64,000 nt of DNA from the NCBI GenBank assembly GCA_035041965.1, contig JAPYMA010001834.1, positions 21,187 to 85,186 on the forward strand, in the 5' to 3' direction. Positions 53,801 through 64,000 of the stretch are shown here, one piece after another. The position numbers and the translations under genes were made by a program. The stretch is from Anisakis pegreffii (lineage: Eukaryota; Nematoda; Chromadorea; Rhabditida; Anisakidae). Numbering within the stretch: position 1 is the first letter of the stretch; each line of letters opens with the position of its first letter. The notes under the pieces are model-generated. The model was given only the letters and a program-made list of their open reading frames with translations, was not told the origin of the DNA and made no database searches.

Positions 53801-56294
53801 GAGAAGGAAGGAAAATGAACGTAAAAAATCCAACCCAATGCTCAGGCCCACGCCCAGTCTGCGCACCCGTCGAGAAAAAACTATTTTGCCCCGACAAAAC
53901 ACTCATTATGACCGACCGAAATTAAGTACGCCCACTCGTCGTTTCACCAGAATAAGACGAAGATGGCCCGTTGAGGGGGGAGAGGAAGAAGAATGTATCT
54001 AAACTCAATGATATTGATCATACAGAACAAATGCATCGTGTGGGTGTACTAGCGATGACTGTTGCATTGTTTATCAAACGTCTACAGGAATTAACATTAA
54101 TCTCATTTCACTTAATCCCTACTTTTAGAACAATCATTGAACTAAAACCAGCAATGTTTCGCCGCATATGAATATGATTTTATTTGCTCTTCACTCGGTT
54201 ATTTGTGAACTATTCAAATGTTGAATATTACACAAACACTGATCAAAGCATGTGAACAAAGATTATATCTACTAAAATTATAAGGCACAAGATTACATTA
54301 TAGCTCACTGATCGTGAAACATTAAGTGATACATAATTCATTCGAATTTTGATCATATCTGTTAAATAATGCAGTACCAATCCTAGGAACTAATATTTAA
54401 AGCTTGTGGTAATTTTTATTAAGTACACGAATACAAACAGTTGCTAACTATAAGACGACGATTCAGAGAATCTGTAATGACATTCAAAGAATTTGTAATT
54501 ATGAATAACATCGTATTGTAATATCGTATTATGAAAAATCATTAGGTGGCAGTTAAAAGTTGTTAATCGTAAATTCAATTTCAGAAAATTGCAAAATAAA
54601 AACAAATCAAAATCAAATATGAGAACAAATGGAGTAAAATCAAAATGTAATTTGAAAAAAGTCAAGAATTGAAACCAATTCAGAAAGATTCAAATATGTC
54701 TAAGCAGTATGAGTTCTGAGCAGGAAATATGGATTAAAGTTTAGGTTATGCTATCTATCAGAACTCATAACATCTGATGATTACAACTGCAATCATCCAA
54801 TAATGCTTACAGCTCATCCATCTACAGAATGATGCATGACCAATAGCAACTGTGTGTTCTCTTCTCGGCAAATGCTCATTCGGCGCGTATCGGTTGATTT
54901 CATTTCAACCAGATAAAGTAACATATGAATGTGCATCTCATATAGCCATTCCTTATTTTCATCAATCCGAATGAATGAAACCTTATCTATTTGTTACCAT
55001 TTCAAGTTATTATAATTTCAAATTGTATACACTTAATTAACATCTCAACGGATCATATTGCTATGTTGCAGTAATTTATCATACGAATAGTCTGGCAATA
55101 ATTAAGATCAAAATTAGGATTTTGCAGTTGGATGCTTCTTTAATCGTGATCGTTTTGTAGATGAACAAAAAGCACTGACTAAGTCGAAAACGAATTCTTT
55201 CACGGAAACATTCTGTTAACATTCAAAATACTATATTGCGTAGATGCTTCAATCCACCCTTGAAACGTCTCATCTATACAACAACGCCCTTCATTTTAAT
55301 CCTTTGAAATTCTAGTGGATCAATTCTAGTGGTTCATTCATTCTAGTGAATCAATTCAAATGAAATAATTTGTTGTTATATTCTTTTCTGAATGTTAATG
55401 CTCCATAGTTGTTCTCTTCCAAATAAATCAGTCTGCAGATTGTGGAACCTCTGAAATGTCAGCAAAATTTATTATTATCATTACATTATTATCGTCGTTG
55501 TTCCAGCAATAATAATAATAATAATAATAAAATAATAGTAATGATATTATTATGATATCGGTATTGTTGTTATCATTGTTATCTTTGTCGTAATCTTATC
55601 TTCGTTTTCATTCGCATTTTTATTGTTATTGCATTACTTAAGCATCAGCTGAAATTCCTTTGGTCGTAATCTATTTCATCCCAAGTGTGACTATTGTGGT
55701 TGCAATAGATGGCATCTGCGTGAGATAAAACGCTAATTATTTAGATCATAGCTTAGTCTTTTAACGATCAGTTATATTTCCTCGAGTACGTCTCTCCTGT
55801 GATCCATCAGATTTATTCAGAAACCATATCATTTCTTGTCTCGTAGTTTGTATTTCGACCAAGTTTTGAAACATAAAGATGCATTCTGTTGACGAAAAGC
55901 GCTCATTTCTCAGAATATGAACCTAAATTTAATGAATTTACAAATTTCTTCTCTTCGATAGTTATGCATTACATATTTTGAATTAATTATAAGTGAAATG
56001 CACGCATTCACTCATGAATATTACCGTACTGTTTCACTGCTGTCACAAATATGTTGCAGTAATTTTTCAAAAGCATAATGTTGCAATAATTTACGATGAA
56101 TATATGGGCAGTGGCGATGAGCTGAAAAAAAGACCTTTCATGATTATTCATCCAAAATAGCAGTTGATCAACACCGAGGTGGTCAACAGGAAAACTTGCT
56201 GAAGTGATCCTTGCTGAACAAGAGCATATTCCTTCTCAGAGCAGATCGACATTTGATCAAACGCTCTTGGTCGGCTCATTCGTCATTCAGCATG
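50900..56294. other. Intergenic region, microsatellites only
   Basis: No gene supported. A TTATTA-rich tract spans about 53470-53625. The G/C-richer segment at 53650-54000 has open frames on both strands, but these are mutually incompatible shadows and none is recognisable. It may be a degraded transposon with CCGACC-type motifs. The rest is AT-rich single-copy sequence. Confidence 0.4.
53470..53625 (+). repeat. TTA/ATT-rich microsatellite tract
   Basis: Compound tract of TTA, TTATCA and TTG units over about 155 bp. It encodes poly-Leu in one frame, which explains an otherwise long open frame starting near 53344. Confidence 0.85.
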
Positions 56295-56542
56295 ACCGGT
56301 CAACCTGTCTAAAGACATTGAGTCTAACGACAGTTTGCCTAAAGATACATTGCCTAACGGACATTTTGCGGACATTTTGCCTAACGGACAGTTTGCCCAA
56401 CTTACGGTTTTTCAATGGATATTTCCTCTAATGGGCAAACCGTTCCTTAGGCAAAATGCCCGCTAGGCAAAATATCCGTTCGGCAAACTGTCCGTTAGGC
56501 AAACTGTCGTTAGGCTAAAAATCTTTAGGCGGATTGACCGGG
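56295..56542. mobile_element. Foldback element of TTTGCCTAACGGACA-type units
   Basis: The left end ACCGGTCAACCTGTCTAAAGA and the right end TCTTTAGGCGGATTGACCGGGT are inverted copies with a few mismatches. Between them the left arm holds direct repeats of a GCCTAACGGACATTTT-like unit and the right arm holds the same unit inverted (TTAGGCAAAATGCCC, GTCCGTTAGGCAAAC), around a short unique centre near 56400-56430. The whole can fold into one long hairpin. It lies about 260 bp upstream of the first GPCR exon. A truncated relative is at 11652-11733. Confidence 0.75.
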
Positions 56543-56800
56543 TACCGTCATCCAGATTGACAGTACAGTTTGTTGCGTAGTGTCATTTTAATTGCTTAGC
56601 CGGATTACTTATTTAAATTACTAACTTCACTAGCCACCATTGTAGATGCGCAGCACTGAAAAGTTGTACTGATTGTTCGAGTGGAGCCGCATTTGAGATT
56701 GATAAGAAGGTAATTATTCATGATAATTGTGGAATAGAAGTGATATGATAAGATTGTGTAGAAGTGATATGATTGCAAACATAAAAAATGTTTATTTCAG

Positions 56801-59800
56801 ATGCATTCAACGTCACCTCAGTCCAACTGTTCAATTCCAAATATTGATGTGTTTAGCATGCATGTTATCACTTTAGTAAGTTTTGCTATCATTCTGTTAA
56901 AGTAGTCAGTTGCAACACTGTTTTAATAATACCGGTGATCAGTGGCCTACCCAAAGGGGAGGGGGACCTGGAACGTCTCCTTTCTCTGGAAAAACTCCTG
57001 CATACGCCACTACCGGTGACTACTGCTGAGCAGCGATGAGCCCACTACTGAAGCGTTATCGTTGATGTTCTCAAAAAAATTTTTTTGTCCACTGGAAATA
57101 ATTCGCTATCGCTATTATCGCCGAAATAATAGCGAAAATTTTCCTTCGAAATGCTACTCAGCAAAATCAGTCAGCTATTCGCTATCGTTACTTGCTACTT
57201 CGGAATCTTCCCTCAAAATGTGCAATTGCACCACTTATTTATGTGTTCACATTCTCTAACAATTCACAAAATATATTTAATTTCATAAACCAACAATCAA
57301 GAAATTAGTTTTGGCCGCCCGCTCCACAACAAATGAAGTTGGTTAGAATTGGTACGAACAAGCCTAATAACCCTCTGAACACCAACAATCAAAAATTAAC
57401 CATCTCCCTTCTCATTCCTCCAAAGTCAAGACTTTATAAGCAACCCAAGTTTGAACTTTCATCATCACGTTTCCAGCATAGTTAAAAAAGCTAACGCCAG
57501 AGCATCACTCACATTGAGAACGTTCGGCTGAATTACCTTATCCCTAAATTCGCCCATCCCAGAATATACCTCCATCTCTTGGTCTTTCCCTGATGAACAC
57601 GGTAACAAACGCTATGCTAATGCCGTTAAAAATATTCAAAGAAGATACACACGTTTATTTTTGAAGAGGCAATGCGGGAATGTATCCGAATACCAGTAGA
57701 GATTATCGACATTAGGATTAGGAACTTTAGAAGTGCAAACATTTTACACTGATCTTTGAACAGCCTGCCACATCATATACGTCAGGTTGATCTCCCAATG
57801 GATGAATTTTTCGAAGTTTCCGCAGGCAATGAACGAATCCTTATAATCCTTATAAGTCAAAATAATCCTTAAAGACTCACTGTAAAACGTAGCAAATTAA
57901 ACGCCTCAAAACTCGAATGGAATCGTTAGAGCCTGGAATTCACTCTCTCAGCCTCTATCTTCTCACAACTGCTCCAAATATCTAAACGCACACTTCAATC
58001 CATCCCACCAACTGAAATCGAATTCAATTCCGTGTTAAAATCTCGTTAACTGTTCGACAAGTGGAGGCAGGCAAATCGAAAGAAGAAGTCACTCCACCCA
58101 CCCAGTTTTATTCATTCCCAGTTTACTGATTTATTAATGCATACAGTTTGAATTTTTTCCTCTTTTTTTAAACTTTCTCCACTTCCCAGCACCACTTGGG
58201 TCAGCGTTGTAATCATCTGCACGGCTCAATGTGTGACTAAATATCAATCATATTCATCCCCAGCGAGAATAAACATCACCGCACTGCCACCCAACTTATT
58301 TAAAGCCAAGCAGCTTAGTGATCTCAGACGGAATGCTAGTGATGTACTTATAGCAAAAATTTGAGGTATGATTGAATACTCAACTTGAAACTGCTCGGAA
58401 GGATACGAAGGCGGTAGGTTCGAATTTAGTGCTTGGCAGTGTCATAGCGCAAATATGTATTTGCATGCCTTAATGTTGGAAAACATTAAGGTTAATGGTA
58501 TGGGTTAAATTACGGGATAGGAAATCGAATGAATGGTTGGGAGGGGTAACGAAAGTTAAAGACTTTGTAAAATGTGCGAGGGAAAGGAAAATTAGGTGGG
58601 CAAGAAAAATTGCAATAATGAAAAATAACAAGTGGGCGAAGAGGTGCACAGAGTGGCAACCTAGAATCGGAAAAAGAAGTCGGGGTCGACCGAAAATGAG
58701 ATGGCGAAACAATATTTGCAAAATAGCGGCCCAAGCATGGATGAGAAGAGCAGTGAAATGTGATAATAGTGATGAATGGATGATCTTGAAGGGGCTTATG
58801 TACGAAATGTACAATAATAGCTAAGTAAATAAAATGTTGGAAAACATATGCATTTACTTGCGGACGGAAGGTTAGCGGAACATGACGGAAGTATCTCGCT
58901 GAAGTGCTAACCTTCGCAAAAAAGTGGATCGCTGAAGCGCTAACCAAATAAGATAGCGGAAGCTATCGCTACAAATTTCATCTGCTTACAAAAAGCAGTG
59001 CGCTATCGCACTACCGATGAAAAGAAGCTCCGCTATTAGCGGAATAGCACGCTATTGCCATTGCCCATCTTTGCTATTAAGTATACGTCATTACTGCTAA
59101 GTAATGATTATGGTAACAATACTGATAACAATGATAAGTAATTTTTCTCTTCAGATATTATCGCATTTGGTACTGTTCTGTTTCGCGGCATTCGGAAATG
59201 TGGCGATGTTGTTAATACTGCATCGGAATATTCGATCGGCACGGGGAAGTCGCATCTATTTGCTGTTATTGCATATGAATATCGCTGACTTAATAGTCAC
59301 ATTTGAATATCTTCCGAAGCAAGTCATTCATATGTACACGGTTTGGTGGTACGGAGGCAATCTTCTTTGTAAGGTTACTTTGGTATTATCATTATTACCA
59401 AGTAAAAAGACACTGTGATAACGATAATATTGTCGATAGATTGGTCGCTTCTTCGACATCTTCGGTGTGAGTTTATCGTCAGCAGTATTAATTTGCATGT
59501 GTTTCGATCGTATGCTTTCGGTTTCGAGACCGTTCTCAACCTTTCACGGAATTCATCGAAGTAAAATCATGTTGTCTGTCGCATGGATCACTGCCTTCAT
59601 TATCAGTTTACCTCAAGTATGCTATACAATACTATTATTGTGTATATACAATTTTTGAAACGATTAATAGTATTTATCGAAGTCTTTCATTATGAAACAA
59701 ATGTGCATTCGTTTCCTGAACGCAAAGGTGCAACTTTTTTCACCTCTCTCATCCACGATACATGGAATCGCCCTTTTTGAAGAGCGATTGAATTCACGAG

Positions 59801-60820
59801 TGTTGATCAATTTTAAGAAAACTGTTGAATGTACCATGATACTAGAGTTGGACTGTGGTCCTTTCAGTCCATTTACGACTTTCTCAGGTGTCCAAATTTG
59901 GTTTTGCACTCATCCAACACTAGCACAAATTGAAAACACGAGAATCATGTCTGAAGCAGTGGGAATTGAGTGAAATGAATCGGAGGGGAGCTTTGGAGGC
60001 TCCTTTGGAGGGAGATCATCTACATCCCCTTTCTTGCAACATCACTATCAGCCATTAAAAAAGTTAGTTAATGATTGCAGCTGTATATATTCCTAACGGC
60101 ATCGCACCCATGTGATCACAGATACGTGCAATGCATCGCCAGGGACTACATCGGACTAATGGATACTCGCTATGTTCTGATATACACATTCGCAACTGCC
60201 GTCTACGTCTATTTCTTACCTTTAGCTGTTATCATTTGTTGCTATTCGTTGATCTTTTATCGACTCAAAATATCCGTCAAGTCACAAAAAGATGGTTCGC
60301 TCAGTTACCATTATCGTTATCAGTATTCATAGTGTATATCATAAATGGTAATAACAAATGAGGGTTATTGCAGTGATGATAACATCCGAGAGGAACAATC
60401 TCGTCACCGCATCAGAACACACATCCAAAGGTTATTTTGACATTAATTGGTGCATAATAAACATGAATGAAATTCACTTCAAGCACTTGTACCATTGGAT
60501 GGGGACTAAGCATTCAATGGACTAACCACTGGATGTTCCAGTAATATCATTCAATTCAAGGAACGTCTTCTTCATGTCGTCTCGAAAGATCGCGTACTGT
60601 ACGTGCCAGTTCATCGCACCTAATCAACCTTAAACGAGCTAAATCCAAAACTGTCCGAATGACGTTAAGCATTGTGCTCTTCTTCCTGATCTGTTGGACC
60701 CCTTACTATCTCGCCACCACTCTTCACTTTATTGACATCGATTACTCGGTTTGTTCTTCTTGTTATTTCTTATTGTTATTATTGTTACTATTATTGATAA
60801 TTATTATTTATTACCTTCAC

Positions 60821-60856
<36 letters not shown>

Positions 60857-61621
60857 ATTTCGTAAGTGAATGAAGGGAAATGTAATCTACAAAGGGGATC
60901 AAAATGCAACTTTAGACTCGTTGACTATTGAAAATATGAACCGTGATGAAGTATCTAAGCCTACTTGCCAATCGACTCAACTCAGTGATTCTATAGATGA
61001 GGGATTTCTCGTGTGAAGGAGTTAAGTAGGCTTAAGAATGATTGTTGATTAATTTTGTTTTCATAGTTCTTCAATAATACCTGATAACATTTGCATGAAA
61101 CTTGTTTGATCATAGTGAACTGACTTTTCGATGCACTCAATGAATTGACTTAGCAAACAACTTTCTCATCATCATTGGATCGGTTTCATGACTTTGTTTT
61201 GAAATATTGGAATGTCCGAGGGGGAGAGAGGGGGAAAAAATTCTGGTTTCATGGACTATTCGAGAAGGGAATGGTAGAGGTCTACCGCATGGCCTAATGA
61301 GGACACGGAAGGCAAGCAGAACATGAGATGCACTGGTTTAAACCGCTGAATGCAGATGCCTAATCATCAATAATATTGAAGACGGGTCGTCCGAAACGAC
61401 ATATAGTAATACCACCGACATTGCATAAATTACTTTATATGTTCGCAACTATGAATAGTGCATTCAACCCGTATGTATATGGATATTTCTCATTCGATAT
61501 CAAGAAAGAGCTGTCGAGACTCGTTCATTATTGGTTATACAACAGTAATGCCGACGAGGACTGTATCCTCCAACAACACAGCTCTACAAAATACCGTACT
61601 ACCTGTAATGAGTTATTGTGA
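56801..61621 (+). CDS. Rhodopsin-class peptide GPCR, GnRH/AKH receptor-like
   Basis: Seven-helix neuropeptide receptor. Exons 56801-56875, 59155-59373, 59440-59616, 60081-60294, 60561-60748, 61382-61621 keep phase: 370 residues. Exon 1 encodes a short extracellular N-terminus with an N-C-S sequon. TM1 has AFGNVAML; TM2 NIADLIVTF; the ECL1/TM3 start WWYGGNLLCK supplies the conserved Cys; the TM3 end is CFDRM in place of DRY; ECL2 carries HPCDHRYVQCIARD with the partner Cys; TM5 YFLPLAVIICCY; TM6 FFLICWTPYYLAT; TM7 NSAFNPYVYGYF (NPxxY). The ECL2 pattern HPx(4)YVQC and the TM2/TM7 wording resemble GnRH/AKH/corazonin and vasopressin-type receptors. The ligand cannot be assigned. The 2.3-kb first intron is filled with transposon relics. 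The start ATG follows a tttcag, so an upstream non-coding exon or trans-splicing is possible. Confidence 0.88.
57480..58080 (+). mobile_element. LINE (CR1/Jockey-like) ORF2 C-terminal relic
   Basis: Plus-strand translation with frame shifts and stops recovers typical post-reverse-transcriptase motifs: KANARASLTLRTF, AVKNIQRRYTRLF, a LSTLGLGTLEVQTFYTDL block (consensus RL..LGL.SLE.RR...DL) and later KRLKTRMESLE. It lies in intron 1 of the GPCR gene and is inactive. The family assignment is by motif wording only. Confidence 0.6.
58472..58486 (+). repeat. Target-site duplication, left copy
   Basis: AATGTTGGAAAACAT, identical to 58833-58847. The pair flanks the truncated RTE-type retrotransposon exactly. 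Confidence 0.85.
58487..58832 (+). mobile_element. 5'-truncated RTE-type non-LTR retrotransposon
   Basis: An intact 109-codon frame (58495-58824) matches the C-terminal tail of RTE-clade endonuclease/reverse transcriptases: KIRWARKIAIMKNNKWAKR, TEWQPRIGKRSRGRPKMRW and a closing WMILKGLMYEMY. After the stop comes a short AAGTAAATAA-like 3' end without long poly(A), as in RTE elements. A 15-bp target-site duplication flanks it. The frame is undamaged and the duplication perfect, so the insertion looks recent. It lies in GPCR intron 1, in sense orientation. Confidence 0.85.
58833..58847 (+). repeat. Target-site duplication, right copy
   Basis: AATGTTGGAAAACAT, identical to 58472-58486. Confidence 0.85.
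60768..60857 (+). repeat. (TTA/ATT)n microsatellite in GPCR intron
   Basis: Compound TTA/ATT tract right after the exon ending at 60748. It gives a spurious Leu/Tyr-rich extension of the TM6 reading frame. Confidence 0.9.
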
Positions 61622-62139
61622 ATATGTGACTGCATGCATGTATAATCATTATTTGAACGCTGATCAATTATCCGTTGCCACAGTTATATGGTATTTATTT
61701 TCATTTTCTTTGATAATTGTTGTTTGAATGTTCACCTCCTACTGATAGCAGTGATAATTAATATATAATGATGATAATAAAAAATATTGACTCTTAATAT
61801 ATATTATCTAAATAAATAACTTGATTATTGATGATAAATTTGATATGTTTATGGAATTTGATGCGTGAGAATGTGAATAAAAACTATAATGAGACGAATA
61901 AATGTGAACTGCGTTTATTAAATCATCATTGTTACTGTTATTACGTTATTAAGTTGTCACTTATTTAGACGAATTTGTCAGTGCGTTATGAATTTAGATG
62001 ATATATGTCAGAATTTAGATAATATATATTATGAATAGATATGATCAAAAATTATACATGATGTCGGTCAATTCAGGTGGAATGCAACCAATTTGTAAAT
62101 GAGGCCATATAAAGAAATGTGTTTGGTATAGTGTTCGTC

Positions 62140-62345
62140 GGGGAACGCGGGGAGAGCTCCCCCGCGCTATTTGCTCCCCGACTTTTTCGCAGGGACCCCC
62201 CTCCCGTCCAATTTTCTCCCCGCGAGGACCTCCCGGGCGATTCGCTCCCCGACTTTTCTCGGAGATCCTTTCCCCCTGTCCAGTTTTGCTTCCCGATGGG
62301 GAGGACGAGCTCCCCGTTCTCCCCATCGGAGAGGACGGGGAGAAT
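62140..62345. repeat. GC-rich repeat island with two internal ~75-bp units
   Basis: Two imperfect tandem units share TTTGCTCCCCGACTTTTTCG or GATTCGCTCCCCGACTTTTC, then a C-run, then GTCCAATTTTC or GTCCAGTTTTG. It is far more GC-rich than its AT-rich surroundings. Both edges carry GGGGAACGCGGGGAG-like palindromic sequence. Several overlapping open frames on both strands here are by-products of the composition. Confidence 0.75.
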
Positions 62346-63054
62346 CAAATTCTGTTCAATTAGAGCGATCTGTTGCTTAAATTCTTGAGGTAACTGAATT
62401 AGAATGCCCAATATGGAAATTTTGGCTCAACTGTCATTCAAAAAAGAATCAAATATTGCTGAGGAGGAAATAAACGATGACACATGACATTTTTAAAGGA
62501 TATAATCATAGAAATCGAAAAACTTGTTATGAACAATGGTTTCTTAAGTTTCCAACCTGTCATTTATTTGAAAATTCATGTTTTTGCACTCATATCAACT
62601 GAGTTATTGACCAACTGATTTCGAGTTATTTCGATATCAGAAGTTTGAATGCATTATCCAAAAAATCATTACAATTACTAAATCCGTCTACTTATCAAAT
62701 AGTTCAAAAATTCTCACTTCCTTCTATACTGATGATATTTCCGGTAATCATTGTTGAGGTATTGGATTATTGGGGGCGTGATTACTGTGAAAGTGATACG
62801 ATATTGGAGATAATAGGATAGGGTAAAACTGATAAGACTGAGATGTAAATAAAATAAAACCAATTTATTGTGAGGTTTTTGAATGGTAGTAAGATGTCAA
62901 TTATCATTGATGAACGATTTCATTTCACTCCCAAAAGTGCACATCGGGAGGGAGAATTCTATTTTAAAAGCCGAAATGGAATTTTCAAAAAAAAACTTAA
63001 AAAGAAGAAAAATTTTAAAAAAATTGAAATTCTATTAGAAAATTGAGCTGAGAT

Positions 63055-63195
63055 GCTCTCAGTCCTCCCTGTCGGGGAACACAGAGAGCGGTCATTCCCT
63101 GATGGGGTCACCCCGCGTGATTTGCTTCCCGACTTTTTTGCGGGGATTCCCCCCCCTCGTCCACTTTTCTCCAAACTGCTCCTCGACGGACACTA
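63055..63195. repeat. GC-rich repeat island, single related unit
   Basis: Contains GTCGGGGAACACAGAGAG and one unit (GATTTGCTTCCCGACTTTTT, C-run, TCGTCCACTTTTC) of the same family as 62140-62345. A GTTTGGTATAGT motif borders both islands, on the left at about 62128 and on the right at about 63194, so the island may be an inverted or rearranged copy. Confidence 0.7.
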
Positions 63196-64000
63196 GTTTG
63201 GTATAGTTGTTGACGGAATGATTCTTGGCATTTAATGGTTGCTGTCGCTTAAACGAGACACACTTATGACCGTTTGACAATTTTTGAAAAATCTTCAATC
63301 ACAAAGTCGAATCGTTTTGTTGAGAACACTTCAGAGAAAGAGTCACGTAGTGCTAAATTTCGGAATTGTCAACGTCTATGATGCACAATCGTTCAAATTT
63401 TGTGAAATTGTAAAATGGAGTGAGCAAATGCATTGTTTTACTGAAGCGTCCACGAATTTTCACACTGAAATTCAGGCATCCTCTTTCTTGCTCTTTACTT
63501 CTCGCAAGTTTAAAAAATTATCGATGACTGTTTGGCGGTTCATAAAGGCTTCCGAGCACATGGTACCCACCCATTCGATGAAAGAAAACCGTCATCATCG
63601 GTTTTGCATGCAACTCACTTCCCGTCTAAACAGCATCATCGATCAGTTACTAATCACTCACAAACTGGCAAGTCGCACATAACTTAACATGTGGCTCAGT
63701 GGCACCTTGAAACGAGCTCATGTTACTGAGACGAGATCGGGAACCCTGAGTCCTCAGAAGTCACGGCCTCCGGGTGTCTCGGGAACTTGCAAGATCTTGC
63801 AAATCCTGGCCCTACACTCACCCTCGACGAGCCCGACCTCGTGAACCCCTGATCCCCATTTCTTTTCGACTCAAACTAAGTTTGCTTTATCATCACAGAA
63901 GTTTTCCCAACTTTAAAGCAAGATTTCGTATGATAACGATGTTCTCATGAATTATTCATCTGAGAAATTCGCGGAAGGTTCTGAAAAGTATATGTGATGT

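Larger units (their letters stand above)
57028..59090. mobile_element. Possible hAT-like element with nested insertions
   Basis: The left part (57028-57210) begins CAGCGATGAGCCCACTACTG and is full of GCTATCGCTATTATCG motifs. The right part (58856-59090) has the same motifs in inverse sense and ends GCCATTGCCCATCTTTGCTA, whose complement resembles hAT ends (CAGAGATGGGCAA type). The ends match each other only weakly. If the reading is right, the LINE and RTE fragments inside would be later or neighbouring insertions. Low confidence. Confidence 0.3.
61622..64000. other. 3' flank of the GPCR gene and terminal region
   Basis: The GPCR 3' UTR probably ends near the AATAAA at 61811. Two GC-rich repeat islands follow (62140-62345 and 63055-63195). 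The 132-codon frame at 63284-63682 begins without an ATG and shows no domain, so I do not call it. The rest is unremarkable. Confidence 0.45.

Noticed and set aside
53638..54002. Open frames on both strands in a G/C-richer patch
   Set aside because: Frames on both strands are equally open and unrecognisable. Composition explains them.
57446..57458. ACCCAAGTTTGA, resembling the 3' part of the nematode spliced leader SL1
   Set aside because: Only about 12 bases match, with no upstream leader part, no donor GT at the right place and no snRNA-like structure. Chance is likely.
63284..63682. 132-codon frame near the window end
   Set aside because: No ATG at the start, no recognisable motif, and it lies next to a GC-rich repeat. 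Coding is not supported.

Overview
The window is a piece of nuclear genome from a nematode. It is AT-rich, with intron-rich genes, short GT-AG introns, (AAT)n microsatellites and many degraded DNA transposons. Two genes point specifically to nematodes: a cuticle collagen with a CPSDCG-type C-terminus, and a Cys-loop acetylcholine receptor alpha subunit of the levamisole-receptor (UNC-38-like) type. I cannot place it to a species. Long introns and a high transposon load argue against a compact Caenorhabditis genome. All exon models below were assembled by hand, using reading phase, splice dinucleotides and recalled family consensus. No transcript data were available.

Layout. 1432-4087 (+): cytoplasmic poly(A)-binding protein, 8 exons. 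5894-7622 (+): a four-exon gene that I read as a homologue of vertebrate C18orf21/RMP24, an RNase MRP-associated zinc-ribbon protein. 10016-11557 (+): an unrecognised, apparently secreted or membrane-anchored Asn-rich protein with a Cys-containing C-terminal module. 13865-17861 (-): MCM7 helicase subunit, 12 exons. 20842-22808 (-): last exon of an Asn/Ser-rich, heavily sequon-bearing protein. 28130-29872 (-): eIF4A. 31748-34714 (+): sphingomyelin synthase-related protein (SMSr/SAMD8 type). 38823-46967 (+): nicotinic receptor alpha subunit; its first identified intron contains a complete cuticle collagen gene on the opposite strand (38985-40516). 56801-61621 (+): rhodopsin-class GPCR resembling the GnRH/AKH receptor family.

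Between and inside these genes are relics of several mobile-element classes: hAT-like and other terminal-inverted-repeat elements, a TA-flanked MITE family with three copies, foldback elements built from a TTTGCCTAACGGACA-type unit, a Merlin-like transposase fragment beside a 37-bp tandem array, a pogo/Tigger-type transposase relic, a LINE fragment, and a 5'-truncated RTE-type retrotransposon with an intact 15-bp target-site duplication. The 47-56.8 kb stretch has no gene I can support.

The genes do not form an operon or a pathway. The set mixes housekeeping functions (translation, replication, RNA processing, sphingolipid synthesis) with neuronal receptors and a cuticle structural gene. The most unusual arrangement is the antisense collagen nested inside the receptor gene. 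I found no evidence of a wholly new multi-gene system.
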